In this document: piece by piece, positions 35,750 through 44,366 of the stretch
Position numbering within the stretch: position 1 is the first letter of the stretch
Layout: each line of letters begins with the position of its first letter
From: an uncultured Paracoccaceae bacterium
GTDB taxonomy: Bacteria > Pseudomonadota > Alphaproteobacteria > Rhodobacterales > Rhodobacteraceae
Length of the DNA: 64,000 nucleotides
Direction: 5' to 3'
Assembly: GCA_937872465.1 (NCBI GenBank)
Contig: CALMSR010000039.1
Location: 62,001 to 126,000 of the forward strand
Made by a program: the position numbers and the translations under genes
Notes under the pieces: model-generated
Told to the model about the DNA's origin: nothing
Database searches by the model: none
Seen by the model: the letters and a program-made list of their open reading frames with translations, nothing else

Positions 35750-37093
35750 GTGGCCGATCTGGGGGATCTGACCGCCGCGCTTCTCGAGGCCGCGGCCCGG
35801 GCGGGGGCCGAGGCTTCCGACGCCCTCGCCGTGGCCGGCGACAGCCTCTCGGTCGTGCTGCGCGGCGGTGCGCTCGAGCAGGCCGAGCGCGCCGAGGGGG
35901 TGGAGATCGGGCTGAGGGTGCTGATCGGGCGGCGCCAGGCCTGCGTATCCTCCTCCGATACCCGGCGCGATACGATCGCGGCCATGGCCGAGCGCGCGGT
36001 AGCCATGGCGCGCGAGGCGCCCGAGGATCCGTTCTGCGGGCTGGCCGACCCGGCGCAGCTGGCGACGGGCTGGGATCTCGCGGCGCTCGATCTGGTCGAC
36101 CTCGCCCCGCCGCCCGCGCCGAAGCATCTCGAGGCGGCGGCGCTGGAGGCCGAGGCGGCGGCGCTCGCGGTGCCGGGCGTGAGCAAGATGGACGAGGCGG
36201 GGGCGAGCTGGTCGTCGAGCCGCATCCATCTCGCGGCGAGCAACGGCTTCTCGGGCGGCTACGGGCGCACGAGCCATGCGGTGCAGGCCGTCGCGATCTG
36301 CGGCGAGGGACTCGGCATGGAGCGCGACCATGCCTTCGAGAGCCGGAGCCACGCCGCCGACCTGCCGGATCCCGCGGAGGTCGGCCGGCGGGCCGGCGAG
36401 CGCACCGCGGCGCGGGCAGGCGCCGCGAAGCCGCCGAGCGGCGCCTTCCCCGTGCTTTACGACGAACGGGTGGCGTCGGGCCTGATCGGCCATCTGGTGC
36501 AGGCGGTCAACGGCACCGCGATCGCGCGCGGCGCCTCCTGGCTGAAGGACGCGCGCGGCGAGGCGGTGCTGCCCGCGGGCATCGACCTGATCGAGGATCC
36601 GCTCCGCCCGCGCATCGGCGGCTCCAGGCCCTTCGATGCCGAGGGATTGCCGGTGGCGCGGCGTGCGCTGGTCTCGGACGGCGTGCTCCGGGGCTGGACG
36701 CTCGATCTCGCCACCGCGCGCAAGCTCGGCATGGCCAGCACCGGCAATGCCGCGCGCGGGACCGGCGCGCCGCCCTCGCCCTCCGCGGGCAATCTGGCGC
36801 TAACGCAAGGCGAGGTCTCGCGCGCGGCGCTCATGGCCGAGATGGGCACGGGGCTGCTGGTGACCGGGCTGATCGGGTCGTCGATCAACCCCACGACGGG
36901 CGATTATTCCCGGGGCGCCAGCGGGTTCTGGGTCGAGAACGGCGAGATTGCCCGCCCGGTGAACGAATGCACCATCGCCGGGAACCTGCGGGAGATGCTG
37001 ATGACGATCCGCCCGGCCAACGACGCGCGGGCGCATCTCGGCCGGGTGGTGCCGAGCCTGCTGGTCGAGGGGCTGTTCATTGCCGGAGCGTGA
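35750..37093 (+). CDS. TldE/PmbA family metalloprotease subunit
   Basis: The product is 447 residues counted from a GTG at 35750, and resembles TldE/PmbA (VSSSDTRRDTIAAMAERAVAM, ASNGFSGGYGRTSH, ASTGNAARG, LLVTGLIGSSINPTTGDYSRGASGFW). With TldD it forms a protease acting on modified peptides and protein toxins; this subunit lacks the HExxxH zinc site, as TldE does. The GTG start suits the family N-terminus (VADLGDLTAALLEAA). A longer in-frame start at 35672 gives an Arg-rich tail unlike the family. The 3' end overlaps the next gene by 14 nt. Confidence 0.88.
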   Translation: MADLGDLTAALLEAAARAGAEASDALAVAGDSLSVVLRGGALEQAERAEGVEIGLRVLIGRRQACVSSSDTRRDTIAAMAERAVAMAREAPEDPFCGLADPAQLATGWDLAALDLVDLAPPPAPKHLEAAALEAEAAALAVPGVSKMDEAGASWSSSRIHLAASNGFSGGYGRTSHAVQAVAICGEGLGMERDHAFESRSHAADLPDPAEVGRRAGERTAARAGAAKPPSGAFPVLYDERVASGLIGHLVQAVNGTAIARGASWLKDARGEAVLPAGIDLIEDPLRPRIGGSRPFDAEGLPVARRALVSDGVLRGWTLDLATARKLGMASTGNAARGTGAPPSPSAGNLALTQGEVSRAALMAEMGTGLLVTGLIGSSINPTTGDYSRGASGFWVENGEIARPVNECTIAGNLREMLMTIRPANDARAHLGRVVPSLLVEGLFIAGA

Positions 37094-37859
37094 TCTCGCG
37101 CTTCTCGAGGAGGCGGCGCGGGCGGCGGGCGAGATCGCGCTGCGGCATTTCGACGGCGCCCGGGCGGCGACGGAGAAGCCGGGCGGGCAGGGGCCGGTCA
37201 CCGCGGCCGACCTCGAGATCGACCGGATGCTGCGCGCGGAACTGACCGCCGCGCGCCCCGGCTACGGCTGGCTCTCGGAGGAGAGCGAGGACGGGACGGC
37301 GCGGCTCGGTGCCGAGCGGGTCTTCATCGTCGATCCGATCGACGGCACCCGCGCCTTCATCGCCGGGCGCAGCGCCTGGGGCTCTGCCCTCGCGGTCGCC
37401 GAGCGCGGCCGGGTGGTGGCGGGGGTGGTGCATCTGCCGCGGCTGGAGCGCACCTATGCCGCGGGCGCGGGGCTCGGGGCGCGGCTCAACGGGACCGCGA
37501 TCGTGCCGAGCGGCCGCAGCGATCTGGCGGGGGCGCAGGTCCTGGCGACTGCGTCGCAGTTCGAGGCGCGGCACTGGCCGGGCGGCGTGCCCGATGTCGC
37601 GCGGCATTTCCGTCCGGCGCTCGCCTATCGGCTCTGCCTCGCCGCCGAAGGGCGGTTCGACGCGACCTTGACCTTTCGCGACGCCTGGGAATGGGATGTC
37701 GCGGCCGGGGCGCTGATCGCGCAGGAAGCCGGGGCGGCGGTGAGCGACCGGAGCGGCGGCGCGCTGCATTTCAACAACCCGGTGCCGCAGGTGCCCGGGG
37801 TGATCGTGGCCGGGCCGCGGCTGCATGCCGAGATCCTCGCACGCCGGTCGGCGGCATAG
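37080..37859 (+). CDS. Inositol monophosphatase family phosphatase (CysQ-like 3'(2'),5'-bisphosphate nucleotidase)
   Basis: The 259-residue enzyme has the lithium-sensitive phosphatase metal sites: GPVTAADLEIDRML, WLSEESEDG (Glu-Glu), VDPIDGTRAFI (Asp-x-Ile-Asp-Gly-Thr) and the C-terminal WEWDVAAG. GWLSEES together with the RAFI segment fits CysQ/bisphosphate nucleotidases better than inositol monophosphatases. That enzyme would remove PAP made by sulfate assimilation; here the sulfate genes are 7 kb away, so the match is weak support. It starts with a TTG inside the end of tldE. Confidence 0.82.
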   Translation: MPERDLALLEEAARAAGEIALRHFDGARAATEKPGGQGPVTAADLEIDRMLRAELTAARPGYGWLSEESEDGTARLGAERVFIVDPIDGTRAFIAGRSAWGSALAVAERGRVVAGVVHLPRLERTYAAGAGLGARLNGTAIVPSGRSDLAGAQVLATASQFEARHWPGGVPDVARHFRPALAYRLCLAAEGRFDATLTFRDAWEWDVAAGALIAQEAGAAVSDRSGGALHFNNPVPQVPGVIVAGPRLHAEILARRSAA

Positions 37860-37889
37860 GCCCGGGCGGCCGGGGGGGAGGGAGGCGCC

Positions 37890-39236
37890 ATGCCGAAAGA
37901 TCGTCAGGGCAATGCGATGTCCGGCGCGACGCCGGAGGCGGCGGCGCTCTACGATCGGGCGGTCGAGGCCTTCAACCTCTTCCGCGGCGATCCGATCGGC
38001 CTGGCCGACGCGGCCGCCGAGGCGGCGCCGGATTTCGCCATGGCGCCGATCTTCAAGGCGCATCTCTATGCCCTGGCCACCGAGCCGGCGGCGAGCGCTG
38101 CGGCCAGGGGCCTGGTGGCTCGGGCGCGGGATTTGCGGCCGAACGACCGCGAGGCCTCGCATCTGGCCGCGCTCGACCAACTGCTGGCGGGCAACTGGAC
38201 CGCGGCGGCGCTGGCGCTCGACCATCATTCGATGCGCTATCCCCATGACCTGCTGGCGCTGCAATCGGGGCATCTGATGGATTTCTTCCGCGCCGGCGCC
38301 CGCGACCTGCGCGACCGGATCGCGCGGGCGCTGCCGCAGTGGGACGAGGGCCGGCCCGGCTATTCGGTGCTTCTGGGCATGCATGCCTTCGGGCTGGAGG
38401 AATGCGGCGACTACTCGCGGGCCGAGGCGACGGGGCGGGAGGCGCTCGACCGCCAGCCGCTCGACGCCTGGGCGCATCACGCGGTGGCGCATGTCATGGA
38501 GATGCAGGGCCGCGCCGAGGAGGGCATCGCCTGGATGGCTTCCCGCGAGGCGCGCTGGAGCGGCGACGACGCCTTCTTCCGCATCCACAACTGGTGGCAC
38601 AAGGCGCTCTATCATCTCGAGCTGGAGCAGGGCGCCGAGGCGCTCGCGCTCTACGACGGTCCGATCCGCGGCTCGCGGAGCCCGCTGGCGGTCAATCTCG
38701 CCGATGCCTCGGCGCTGCTCTGGCGCATCGCGATCGCCGGGCAGGACGTGGGCGACCGCTGGCAGGAACTGGCGCAGGCCTGGGGCGCCCATGCCGACGG
38801 AAGGCTCTATCCCTTCAACGACCTGCATGCGGCCATGGCCTATCTCGGGGCGGGGCGCGAGGCGGATCTCTCGCGCCTCATCGCGGCCTGTCGCGCCGAT
38901 CCCGTGCCGGGATCGGAGGTGGCTTCCTGGACGCGGGCGACCGGGCTGCCGCTGATCGAGGGATTCGCGGCCTTCTGGCATGGCGAGCACGAGCGCGCGG
39001 TCTCGCTTCTCTTCGGGGCGCGGCAGATCGCCAATGCCTTCGGCGGCAGCCATGCCCAGCGCGACGTGATCGACTGGACCCTGACCGAGGCGGCGCTGCG
39101 CGGCGGCCTGCGCGGGGTCTCGGAGGCCCTCGCCAACGAGCGGCTGGCGCTTCGGCCGCACAGCCCGGTCAACCGGCGATTCCTCGGCCGGGCACGGGAG
39201 CTTCCGGGCCCTGCCGCTCGCTTGCAGGTGCCGTGA
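37890..39236 (+). CDS. Tetratricopeptide repeat protein (TTC38-like)
   Basis: This protein of 448 residues consists of TPR-like helix pairs (for example DAWAHHAVAHVMEMQGRAEEG and WHKALYHLELEQGAEALALYD), arranged as in bacterial homologues of the TTC38 family. No signal or membrane segment. The FRIHNWWHKALYHLELE region with several His and Trp is the most conserved-looking part. A scaffold function is likely; the partner is unknown. A GGGAGGCGCC ribosome site precedes the ATG at 37890. Confidence 0.82.
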   Translation: MPKDRQGNAMSGATPEAAALYDRAVEAFNLFRGDPIGLADAAAEAAPDFAMAPIFKAHLYALATEPAASAAARGLVARARDLRPNDREASHLAALDQLLAGNWTAAALALDHHSMRYPHDLLALQSGHLMDFFRAGARDLRDRIARALPQWDEGRPGYSVLLGMHAFGLEECGDYSRAEATGREALDRQPLDAWAHHAVAHVMEMQGRAEEGIAWMASREARWSGDDAFFRIHNWWHKALYHLELEQGAEALALYDGPIRGSRSPLAVNLADASALLWRIAIAGQDVGDRWQELAQAWGAHADGRLYPFNDLHAAMAYLGAGREADLSRLIAACRADPVPGSEVASWTRATGLPLIEGFAAFWHGEHERAVSLLFGARQIANAFGGSHAQRDVIDWTLTEAALRGGLRGVSEALANERLALRPHSPVNRRFLGRARELPGPAARLQVP

Positions 39237-39367
39237 CGCCCGGTCGGGGCGCCGCCGCCCGGCCCCTCAGTCTGCCGCCCATTCCGGCACCGGACATCGG
39301 GACTTCCGCGGCATTGATTTTGCCGGTGCTCCGGCTATGGTGCGCGCGGTCCAGCGGGGAGACCAAG

Positions 39368-39610
39368 ATGACCCAGCGCCTGCATCTCGTGTTCGGCGGC
39401 GAGTTGACCGATATCCGGGGCACCGAATTCCGCGACGTGCAGAACATCGATGTCGTGGGCGTCTTCCCCAACTACGCTTCGGCCTACAATGCCCGGAAGG
39501 CCAAGGCGCAGGCGAGCGTCGACCATGCCGAGACGCGGTATTTCATCGCGCATCTGCACCGGCTGGTCGACGAGGAAGAGGCCGCGGGCCCGACCGAAGC
39601 GTTGGGCTAG
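39368..39610 (+). CDS. DUF4170 domain protein
   Basis: This small acidic protein has 80 residues (MTQRLHLVFGGELTDI..., NYASAYNARKAKAQASVDHA, YFIAHLHRLVDEEE). DUF4170 genes commonly precede waaA (Kdo transferase) in Alphaproteobacteria, as here with only 11 bp between them. A role in lipid A/Kdo synthesis is suggested by this linkage only. GGGGAG lies 5 bp before the ATG. Confidence 0.88.
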   Translation: MTQRLHLVFGGELTDIRGTEFRDVQNIDVVGVFPNYASAYNARKAKAQASVDHAETRYFIAHLHRLVDEEEAAGPTEALG

Positions 39611-39621
39611 GCCGGCGGCCG

Positions 39622-40917
39622 ATGCGGCCCGCGCCGAATCGTTCGGCCCTTCTGGGGCTCTATCTCGCGCTGTCGGCCCGCGCCGGCACGGTGGCGCGCT
39701 CGCGGCTCCTCCGGCGGCAGGCCGAAGGCAAGGAGGATCCCCGCCGGCTCGACGAGCGCATGGGGCTGGCCGGGCGGGAGCGCCCGGAGGGCCGGCTCAT
39801 CTGGTTCCATGCCGCCAGCGTCGGCGAGGCCGCGTCGCTTCTCGAACTGGTGCGGCGGCTGGCTGACGGGCGGCCGGACCTGACTTGCCTCGTCACCACG
39901 GTGACGGTCACCTCGGCGCAGTTTCTCGCCGGCAGGCTGCCCGAGGGATACATCCACCAGTTCGTCCCCGTGGATGTGCTTCCCTGGGTCGCCCGGTTCC
40001 TCGACCACTGGCGGCCCGATCTCGCGGTCTTCACCGAGAGCGAATTGTGGCCCGCGACGCTCTCGGAACTGCACCGGCGCGAGATCGCGACCTATCTGAT
40101 CAACGCGCGCATCTCGCACCGCACCTACCGGCGCTGGCGGTCCGCGCGCGGGCTGGCGCGGGCGCTGCTGCGGCGCTTCGACCGGATCCTCGCCCAAGAT
40201 GAACTGGCGGCCGAGCAGCTGACGGCGCTGGGCGCCGACCCCGGCCGGCTCGAGGTGACGGGGACGCTCAAGGAGGGCGCTGCACCGCTGCCCCATGACG
40301 AGGCGGAGCGGGCGCGGATCGCGCGGGCCTTCGCGAGCCGGCCGATCTGGCTCGCCGCCTCCACCCATTCTGGCGAGGAGGACATCGTTCTCGCCGCCCA
40401 TGCGAGCGTGCGCCAGGCGCAGCCGAACCTGACCCTGATCCTGGCGCCGCGCCATCCCGACCGCGGCGACGGGCTGGCGATGATCCTCCGGGCGCGGGGG
40501 CTCTCGGTGGCGCAGCGCTCGAAGGGCGAGGCGATCGAGCCCGACACCGAGGTCTATCTGGTCGACACACTGGGCGAGATGGGCCTCTGGTACCGCATCG
40601 CGCCGGTCAGCTTCGTCGGGGGCTCGCTGGTCGAGGTCGGCGGGCACAATCCCTTCGAACCGGCGCTCCTGGGCAGCGCGATCCTCTTCGGCCCCCATGT
40701 GCGAAACTTCGAGGATGCCTATCGCCGCCTGGCCGCCGCGGGCGCGGCGGTGGAAGTGCGCTCGGAGAGCGATCTCGCCCGCGCCTTGCGCGAGACGCTG
40801 GCGCCCGACCGTGCCGCCGAGATGGCGGCCGCGGCCTGGGAGACCTGCAGCGAGGGCGCGGAGGTCACCGATGCGGTGATGGCGGCGATCGCCGACGTGA
40901 TCGACCGCAAGGCGTGA
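39622..40917 (+). CDS. waaA: 3-deoxy-D-manno-octulosonic acid (Kdo) transferase
   Basis: This membrane-anchored GT-B glycosyltransferase has 431 residues. The N-terminal acceptor domain contains WFHAASVGEAASLLELV (with the catalytic Glu) and FTESELWPA; the C-terminal domain has AASTHSGEE, LAPRHPDR and GGSLVEVGGHNPFEPA, the nucleotide-sugar signature. It attaches Kdo to lipid A precursor. It lies between DUF4170 and lpxK; the junction with lpxK is TGATG. Confidence 0.93.
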   Translation: MRPAPNRSALLGLYLALSARAGTVARSRLLRRQAEGKEDPRRLDERMGLAGRERPEGRLIWFHAASVGEAASLLELVRRLADGRPDLTCLVTTVTVTSAQFLAGRLPEGYIHQFVPVDVLPWVARFLDHWRPDLAVFTESELWPATLSELHRREIATYLINARISHRTYRRWRSARGLARALLRRFDRILAQDELAAEQLTALGADPGRLEVTGTLKEGAAPLPHDEAERARIARAFASRPIWLAASTHSGEEDIVLAAHASVRQAQPNLTLILAPRHPDRGDGLAMILRARGLSVAQRSKGEAIEPDTEVYLVDTLGEMGLWYRIAPVSFVGGSLVEVGGHNPFEPALLGSAILFGPHVRNFEDAYRRLAAAGAAVEVRSESDLARALRETLAPDRAAEMAAAAWETCSEGAEVTDAVMAAIADVIDRKA

Positions 40918-41966
40918 TGCAGGCGCCGGGCTTCTGGGCGCGGCCGCCGGAAGCGCCGGGCCTCGCCGCGCGCCTGCTCGCGCCGCTGTCCTGGATCTGG
41001 ACGGCGGTCACCCGCAGGCGGCTGGCGCGGGGGCCGGCGCTGCATCCGGGCGTGCCGGTGATCTGCATCGGCAACCTGACCGTGGGCGGCACCGGCAAGA
41101 CGCCCATGGTGATCGCCCTGGTGGAGCGGCTGCTGGCGCGCGGCCATGCGGCGGCGGTGATTTCGCGCGGGCACGGCGGCCGGCTCGCCGGGCCGGTGCG
41201 GGTCGATCCGCTGCGCCACGAAGCGGCGGATGTCGGCGACGAGCCGCTGCTGCTCGCAGCCTTCGCGCCGGTCTGGGTGGGCCGCGACCGCGCGGCGGCG
41301 GCGCGCGCGGCGGTGGCGGCCGGCGCCGACGTGCTGGTCATGGACGACGGATTGCAGAACCCCGATCTCGCCAAGGACCTGTCGCTGGTGGTGGTCGATG
41401 CCGGCTTCGGCTTCGGCAACGGCCGGGTCATCCCCGCCGGCCCGTTGCGCGAGCCGCTCGCCGAGGGGCTCGCGCGCAGCGACATGGTGCTGGCGATCGG
41501 CGCGGCCGGCGATCGGCGGCGCTTCGCCCGGGCCTGGCCCGCCGTGGAGACGATGACGGCGCTGGCCGGGGCGCTGGTGCCGCTGCCCACGGGGATGGAT
41601 TGGCGCGGGCTGCGGGCGCTGGCCTTCGCGGGCATCGGGCGGCCGGAGAAGTTCTTCGCGACGCTGCGCGGGCTCGGCGTCGAGATCGTGGCGGCGCGAT
41701 CCTTCGCCGATCACGCCGCCTATGACGCGCGTGTCCTTGCGCGGCTCCGTTCCGAGGCGGCGGCGGCGGGAGCGCAGATGGTGACCACCGAGAAGGATGC
41801 GGTGCGCCTGCCGCCGGCGTTCCGCCGCGAGGTGCTCGTGCTGCCGGTCCGGCTGGAGATCGAGGACTGGACCGCGCTCGACGCGGCGCTGGCCGCGCTC
41901 GGGCTGGCGGGTTTCGCAGCGGGCGAAAGCGGCCAGGCCTCGGCGGCCGATGACGGTTTTGATTGA
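40917..41966 (+). CDS. lpxK: Tetraacyldisaccharide 4'-kinase
   Basis: The 349-residue kinase phosphorylates the lipid A disaccharide at the 4' position. It has an N-terminal membrane-binding helix, the Walker A sequence GNLTVGGTGKTPMV near residue 47, and the VMDDGLQNPDLAKDLSLVVVD catalytic/Walker B segment. The ATG at 40917 overlaps the waaA stop (TGATG); a GTG three bases earlier would also fit. With waaA it belongs to the lipid A/Kdo pathway. Confidence 0.92.
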   Translation: MQAPGFWARPPEAPGLAARLLAPLSWIWTAVTRRRLARGPALHPGVPVICIGNLTVGGTGKTPMVIALVERLLARGHAAAVISRGHGGRLAGPVRVDPLRHEAADVGDEPLLLAAFAPVWVGRDRAAAARAAVAAGADVLVMDDGLQNPDLAKDLSLVVVDAGFGFGNGRVIPAGPLREPLAEGLARSDMVLAIGAAGDRRRFARAWPAVETMTALAGALVPLPTGMDWRGLRALAFAGIGRPEKFFATLRGLGVEIVAARSFADHAAYDARVLARLRSEAAAAGAQMVTTEKDAVRLPPAFRREVLVLPVRLEIEDWTALDAALAALGLAGFAAGESGQASAADDGFD

Positions 41967-42073
41967 CGGAGGGGCGCGGCGGCGCTCTTTCTGGACCGAG
42001 GAAACACGCGCCGCCGCATCGACCGATGCAATCGTCGGCCGGATCCGGCCCCCGTCCGCAAGGAGGAAACGCC

Positions 42074-42991
42074 GTGAAGATCGCCGCAGCAGCCTATCCA
42101 ATCGAATGGCACAACCGGTGGAACGACTTCGTCGGCAAGCTGCGGATCTGGGTGCGGACGGCGAGCGAGCAGGGGGCGGAGCTGCTGGTCTTCCCGGAAT
42201 ACGGCGCGATGGAGCTCGCGAGTCTCGCCGAAGAGGAGAACACCCGCGACATCGCGCGATCGGTCGCGGCGGTGACGGCGCGGCTCGGCGACGTGGACGA
42301 CCTCCATGCCAGCCTCGCGCGCGAGTTCGGCGTCTTCATCTGCGCCGCGAGCGCTCCGGTGCGCCGCAAGGACGGAACGCTGGTGAACCGGGCGCGGCTC
42401 TTCGCACCCGACGGCAGCCGGGGCCACCAGGACAAGCTGGTCCCCACCGGCATCGAGGGCGAGGATCTCGGCATCGCGCCCGGCACCGGGCTCACGGTCT
42501 TCGACACGGCGCTGGGGAGGATCGGCATCATGGTCTCCGGGGATGCCGAGGTCGCCGCGATCGCGCGGTCGCTGGTCGCGGCGGGCGCGGAGGTGCTGCT
42601 GGTTCCCGGGGGGGCGCGGCGGCTCCAGGACTACTGGCGCCAGCGGGTGGCGGCGATGGCGCGCGCGCTCGAGGGGCGGTGCGCGGTGGTGCATGCGGTG
42701 GCGGTGGGCGACGCCGACTGGCTGGCGGCGGCCAACCGCAACGTCGGCGCCGCGGCGATCTACGGGCCGTTCGAGCCCGGGTTCCCCGACGACGGTCTCG
42801 TGGCGATCGGCAAGCTCAACGTGGCGGGCTGGGTCCACGGCGAGGTCGCGCCCGACGCGCTTCGACGCGCAAGGTCGGAAGCCGCTGCGCCGGGCCCGGC
42901 AGAACTGGCGGCGCGCGATGGTCGCCTGCCCACGGTCGCGATCGAGGCGCTGGGCGGTGAAGCGGCGCCAGCGCCCGAGGACGGCGGCTAG
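42074..42991 (+). CDS. Carbon-nitrogen hydrolase (nitrilase-fold) protein lacking the catalytic Cys
   Basis: The protein has 305 residues, starting at a GTG after a strong AAGGAGGAAAC ribosome site. It has the nitrilase fold, with the Glu at residue 42 in VFPEYG, the Lys at about 121 in HQDKLVPTGIEGE, and the usual alpha-beta-beta-alpha pattern. The third catalytic residue is replaced: where the family has Cys, the sequence reads GIMVSGDAEV with Ser155 (codon tcc). So either the enzyme uses Ser, or it is a non-hydrolytic relative. The end is followed convergently by the DUF442 protein. Confidence 0.82.
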   Translation: MKIAAAAYPIEWHNRWNDFVGKLRIWVRTASEQGAELLVFPEYGAMELASLAEEENTRDIARSVAAVTARLGDVDDLHASLAREFGVFICAASAPVRRKDGTLVNRARLFAPDGSRGHQDKLVPTGIEGEDLGIAPGTGLTVFDTALGRIGIMVSGDAEVAAIARSLVAAGAEVLLVPGGARRLQDYWRQRVAAMARALEGRCAVVHAVAVGDADWLAAANRNVGAAAIYGPFEPGFPDDGLVAIGKLNVAGWVHGEVAPDALRRARSEAAAPGPAELAARDGRLPTVAIEALGGEAAPAPEDGG

Positions 42992-43320
42992 GGCCGGCGC
43001 GCCAGGATCCAGAGGTTCTGGCAGCGGGCGCCGGAGCGGCAATAGGCCAGGACCGGGCCCGGCAGGGCGTCGAGGGCGGCGCCGAAATCCGTGACATCCT
43101 GTGGCAGGATATTGCCCGAAACCACGGGCACATGGGCGAATTTCAGCCCGTGGCGCTCCGCCTCGGCACGGATCGATTCCGCATCGGTCTGGTCGGCGGA
43201 TTCGCCGTCCGGCCGGTTGCACATGATCGACCTGTAGCCCCTGGCGGCGATCTCCGCGACGTCGGCGGGCGTGATCTGCCCGGCGACGGCGTAATCCGGG
43301 CTGATGCGGGTCGGGGTCAT
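42988..43320 (-). CDS. TIGR01244/DUF442 family sulfurtransferase-phosphatase-like protein
   Basis: The 110-residue protein begins MTPTRISPDYAVAGQITP and has a phosphatase/rhodanese-type loop AYCRSGARCQNLW at about residues 92-104. This matches the Blh/TIGR01244 family, found alone or fused to metallo-beta-lactamase domains in sulfide-metabolising proteins. The four residues between Cys and Arg resemble a sulfurtransferase loop more than a PTP loop. The stop overlaps the end of the nitrilase-like gene by 4 nt on the opposite strand. Confidence 0.85.
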   Translation of the reverse strand: MTPTRISPDYAVAGQITPADVAEIAARGYRSIMCNRPDGESADQTDAESIRAEAERHGLKFAHVPVVSGNILPQDVTDFGAALDALPGPVLAYCRSGARCQNLWILARRP

Positions 43321-43338
43321 GGCGCTCGGTTCCTCGTG

Positions 43339-43425
43339 CTATGGTGCGGCGGCAGCGGCGGGATACCATGCCTGCGCGGCCGCGGACAGGTCGCGCTGCA
43401 ACTCCGTGCAGGCCTCGAGGGTCAT
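43339..43425 (-). CDS. Possible 28-codon small protein coupled to the Lrp gene
   Basis: An ATG at 43425 overlaps the Lrp stop (ATGA). The frame codes for 28 residues, beginning MTLEACTELQRDLSAAAQAW and ending in Pro/Ala. The tight overlap suggests translational coupling, as between other genes in this window. The frame is short and could be chance. Confidence 0.3.
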   Translation of the reverse strand: MTLEACTELQRDLSAAAQAWYPAAAAAP

Positions 43426-43904
43426 CCCGTCCCCGAGACGGTCTCGAGCGGCAGCGCGGTGGTGTTCTTGATCTCCTCCATGGACAGGGTGGAGGTCACG
43501 TTGAAGATCGAGACCTCCTTGATCAGCGCGCGATAGAAGGCGTCGTAGGCGCGCGCATTCGCGACGCGCACCTTGAGGATATAGTCGATGTCGCCCGCGA
43601 GGCGGTGGGCCTCCATCACTTCGGGCCGCGCCCGCACCGCCTCGAGAAACCGCGCGAGCCATTCGGCATCGTGCTGGGAGGTGCGGATCAGCACGAAGAA
43701 GCAGCTCTCCAGCCCGAGCTTGTCGGGATCGAGGATCGCCACCTCGCCCCGGATCACGCCGGCGTCGCGCATCTTGCGGATCCGGTTCCAGACCGGGGTC
43801 TTGGAGGCGCCGAGTCGGCGGGCGATCTCGTCGAGCGGCAGGGTCGCATCCTCCTGCAGCAGCGCGAGGATGTTCCGGTCGAGGTCGTCCAGGGCGGCCG
43901 CCAT
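43422..43904 (-). CDS. Lrp/AsnC family transcriptional regulator
   Basis: The regulator has 160 residues from the ATG at 43904, which follows GGGGAA by 6 bp; another in-frame ATG lies at 43919 without a ribosome site. N-terminal HTH (about residues 5-50, LPLDEIARRLGASKTPVWNRI) and a C-terminal RAM/effector domain (DIDYILKVRVANARAYDAFYRALI). It is divergent from the sulfate-assimilation operon, a linkage common in Rhodobacterales, so it probably regulates cysteine/sulfur metabolism. The ligand is unknown. Confidence 0.9.
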   Translation of the reverse strand: MAAALDDLDRNILALLQEDATLPLDEIARRLGASKTPVWNRIRKMRDAGVIRGEVAILDPDKLGLESCFFVLIRTSQHDAEWLARFLEAVRARPEVMEAHRLAGDIDYILKVRVANARAYDAFYRALIKEVSIFNVTSTLSMEEIKNTTALPLETVSGTG

Positions 43905-43921
43905 TCCGCTGTTCCCCATTT

Positions 43922-44014
43922 TTCAGGATTCTGTTCCGTTCTCATCCTGAGTATCAGGACATGATCCTTATTTGAAGCCTGATATTGAGAGAATTAGGGA
44001 AATCATCCTATATC
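43922..44014. promoter_or_regulatory. Divergent promoter and Lrp-type operator region
   Basis: The 147-bp gap is AT-rich. A perfect dyad TCCTGA-GTA-TCAGGA is at 43945-43959, with further half-sites CAGGAT at 43924 and ATCCT at 43964 and 44005. For the rightward operon a -35 TTGAGA at 43985-43990 is spaced 18 bp from a -10-like TATATC at 44009-44014. Multiple half-sites fit an Lrp-family regulator, most simply the adjacent one. Confidence 0.6.
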
Positions 44015-44051
44015 TTGGCGAGTTTCACGCAGGTTTCAGGGAGCCGTTCCG

Positions 44052-44366
44052 ATGGCCCGACAATTCCAGCCCCGGATGGCTACCGGCAGCGACCTGCTCG
44101 AGGGCGACGTGGTCTATTTCACCAGCGCCGGAGACTGGTCGCGCCGGATCGAGGATGCCGCGCTGGCGGTGAACCCCGACGCGGCGGCGAACCTGCTCTC
44201 GCGCGCCTCGGAATTTCCCAATGCGGTGGTCGGCGTCTATCTCGTCGAAGCGGCGCTCGACGACCGCGGCCGGGCGGCGCCGGCGCATTTTCGCGAGGTG
44301 TTCCGGACGCGCGGACCCTCGAACTACCCGCAGCACGGTCGGCAGGCGGAGCGCGAACATGTATGA
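44052..44366 (+). CDS. DUF2849 domain protein
   Basis: The 104-residue protein (TGSDLLEGDVVYFTSAGDWSRRIEDA...) matches DUF2849, a family that stands between siroheme synthase and sulfite reductase genes in many Rhodobacterales. Here it opens the operon and no siroheme synthase gene precedes it. Its last 8 bases overlap the next gene. The function is unknown; the linkage points to siroheme or sulfite reduction. GGGAG lies 8 bp before the ATG. Confidence 0.88.
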   Translation: MARQFQPRMATGSDLLEGDVVYFTSAGDWSRRIEDAALAVNPDAAANLLSRASEFPNAVVGVYLVEAALDDRGRAAPAHFREVFRTRGPSNYPQHGRQAEREHV

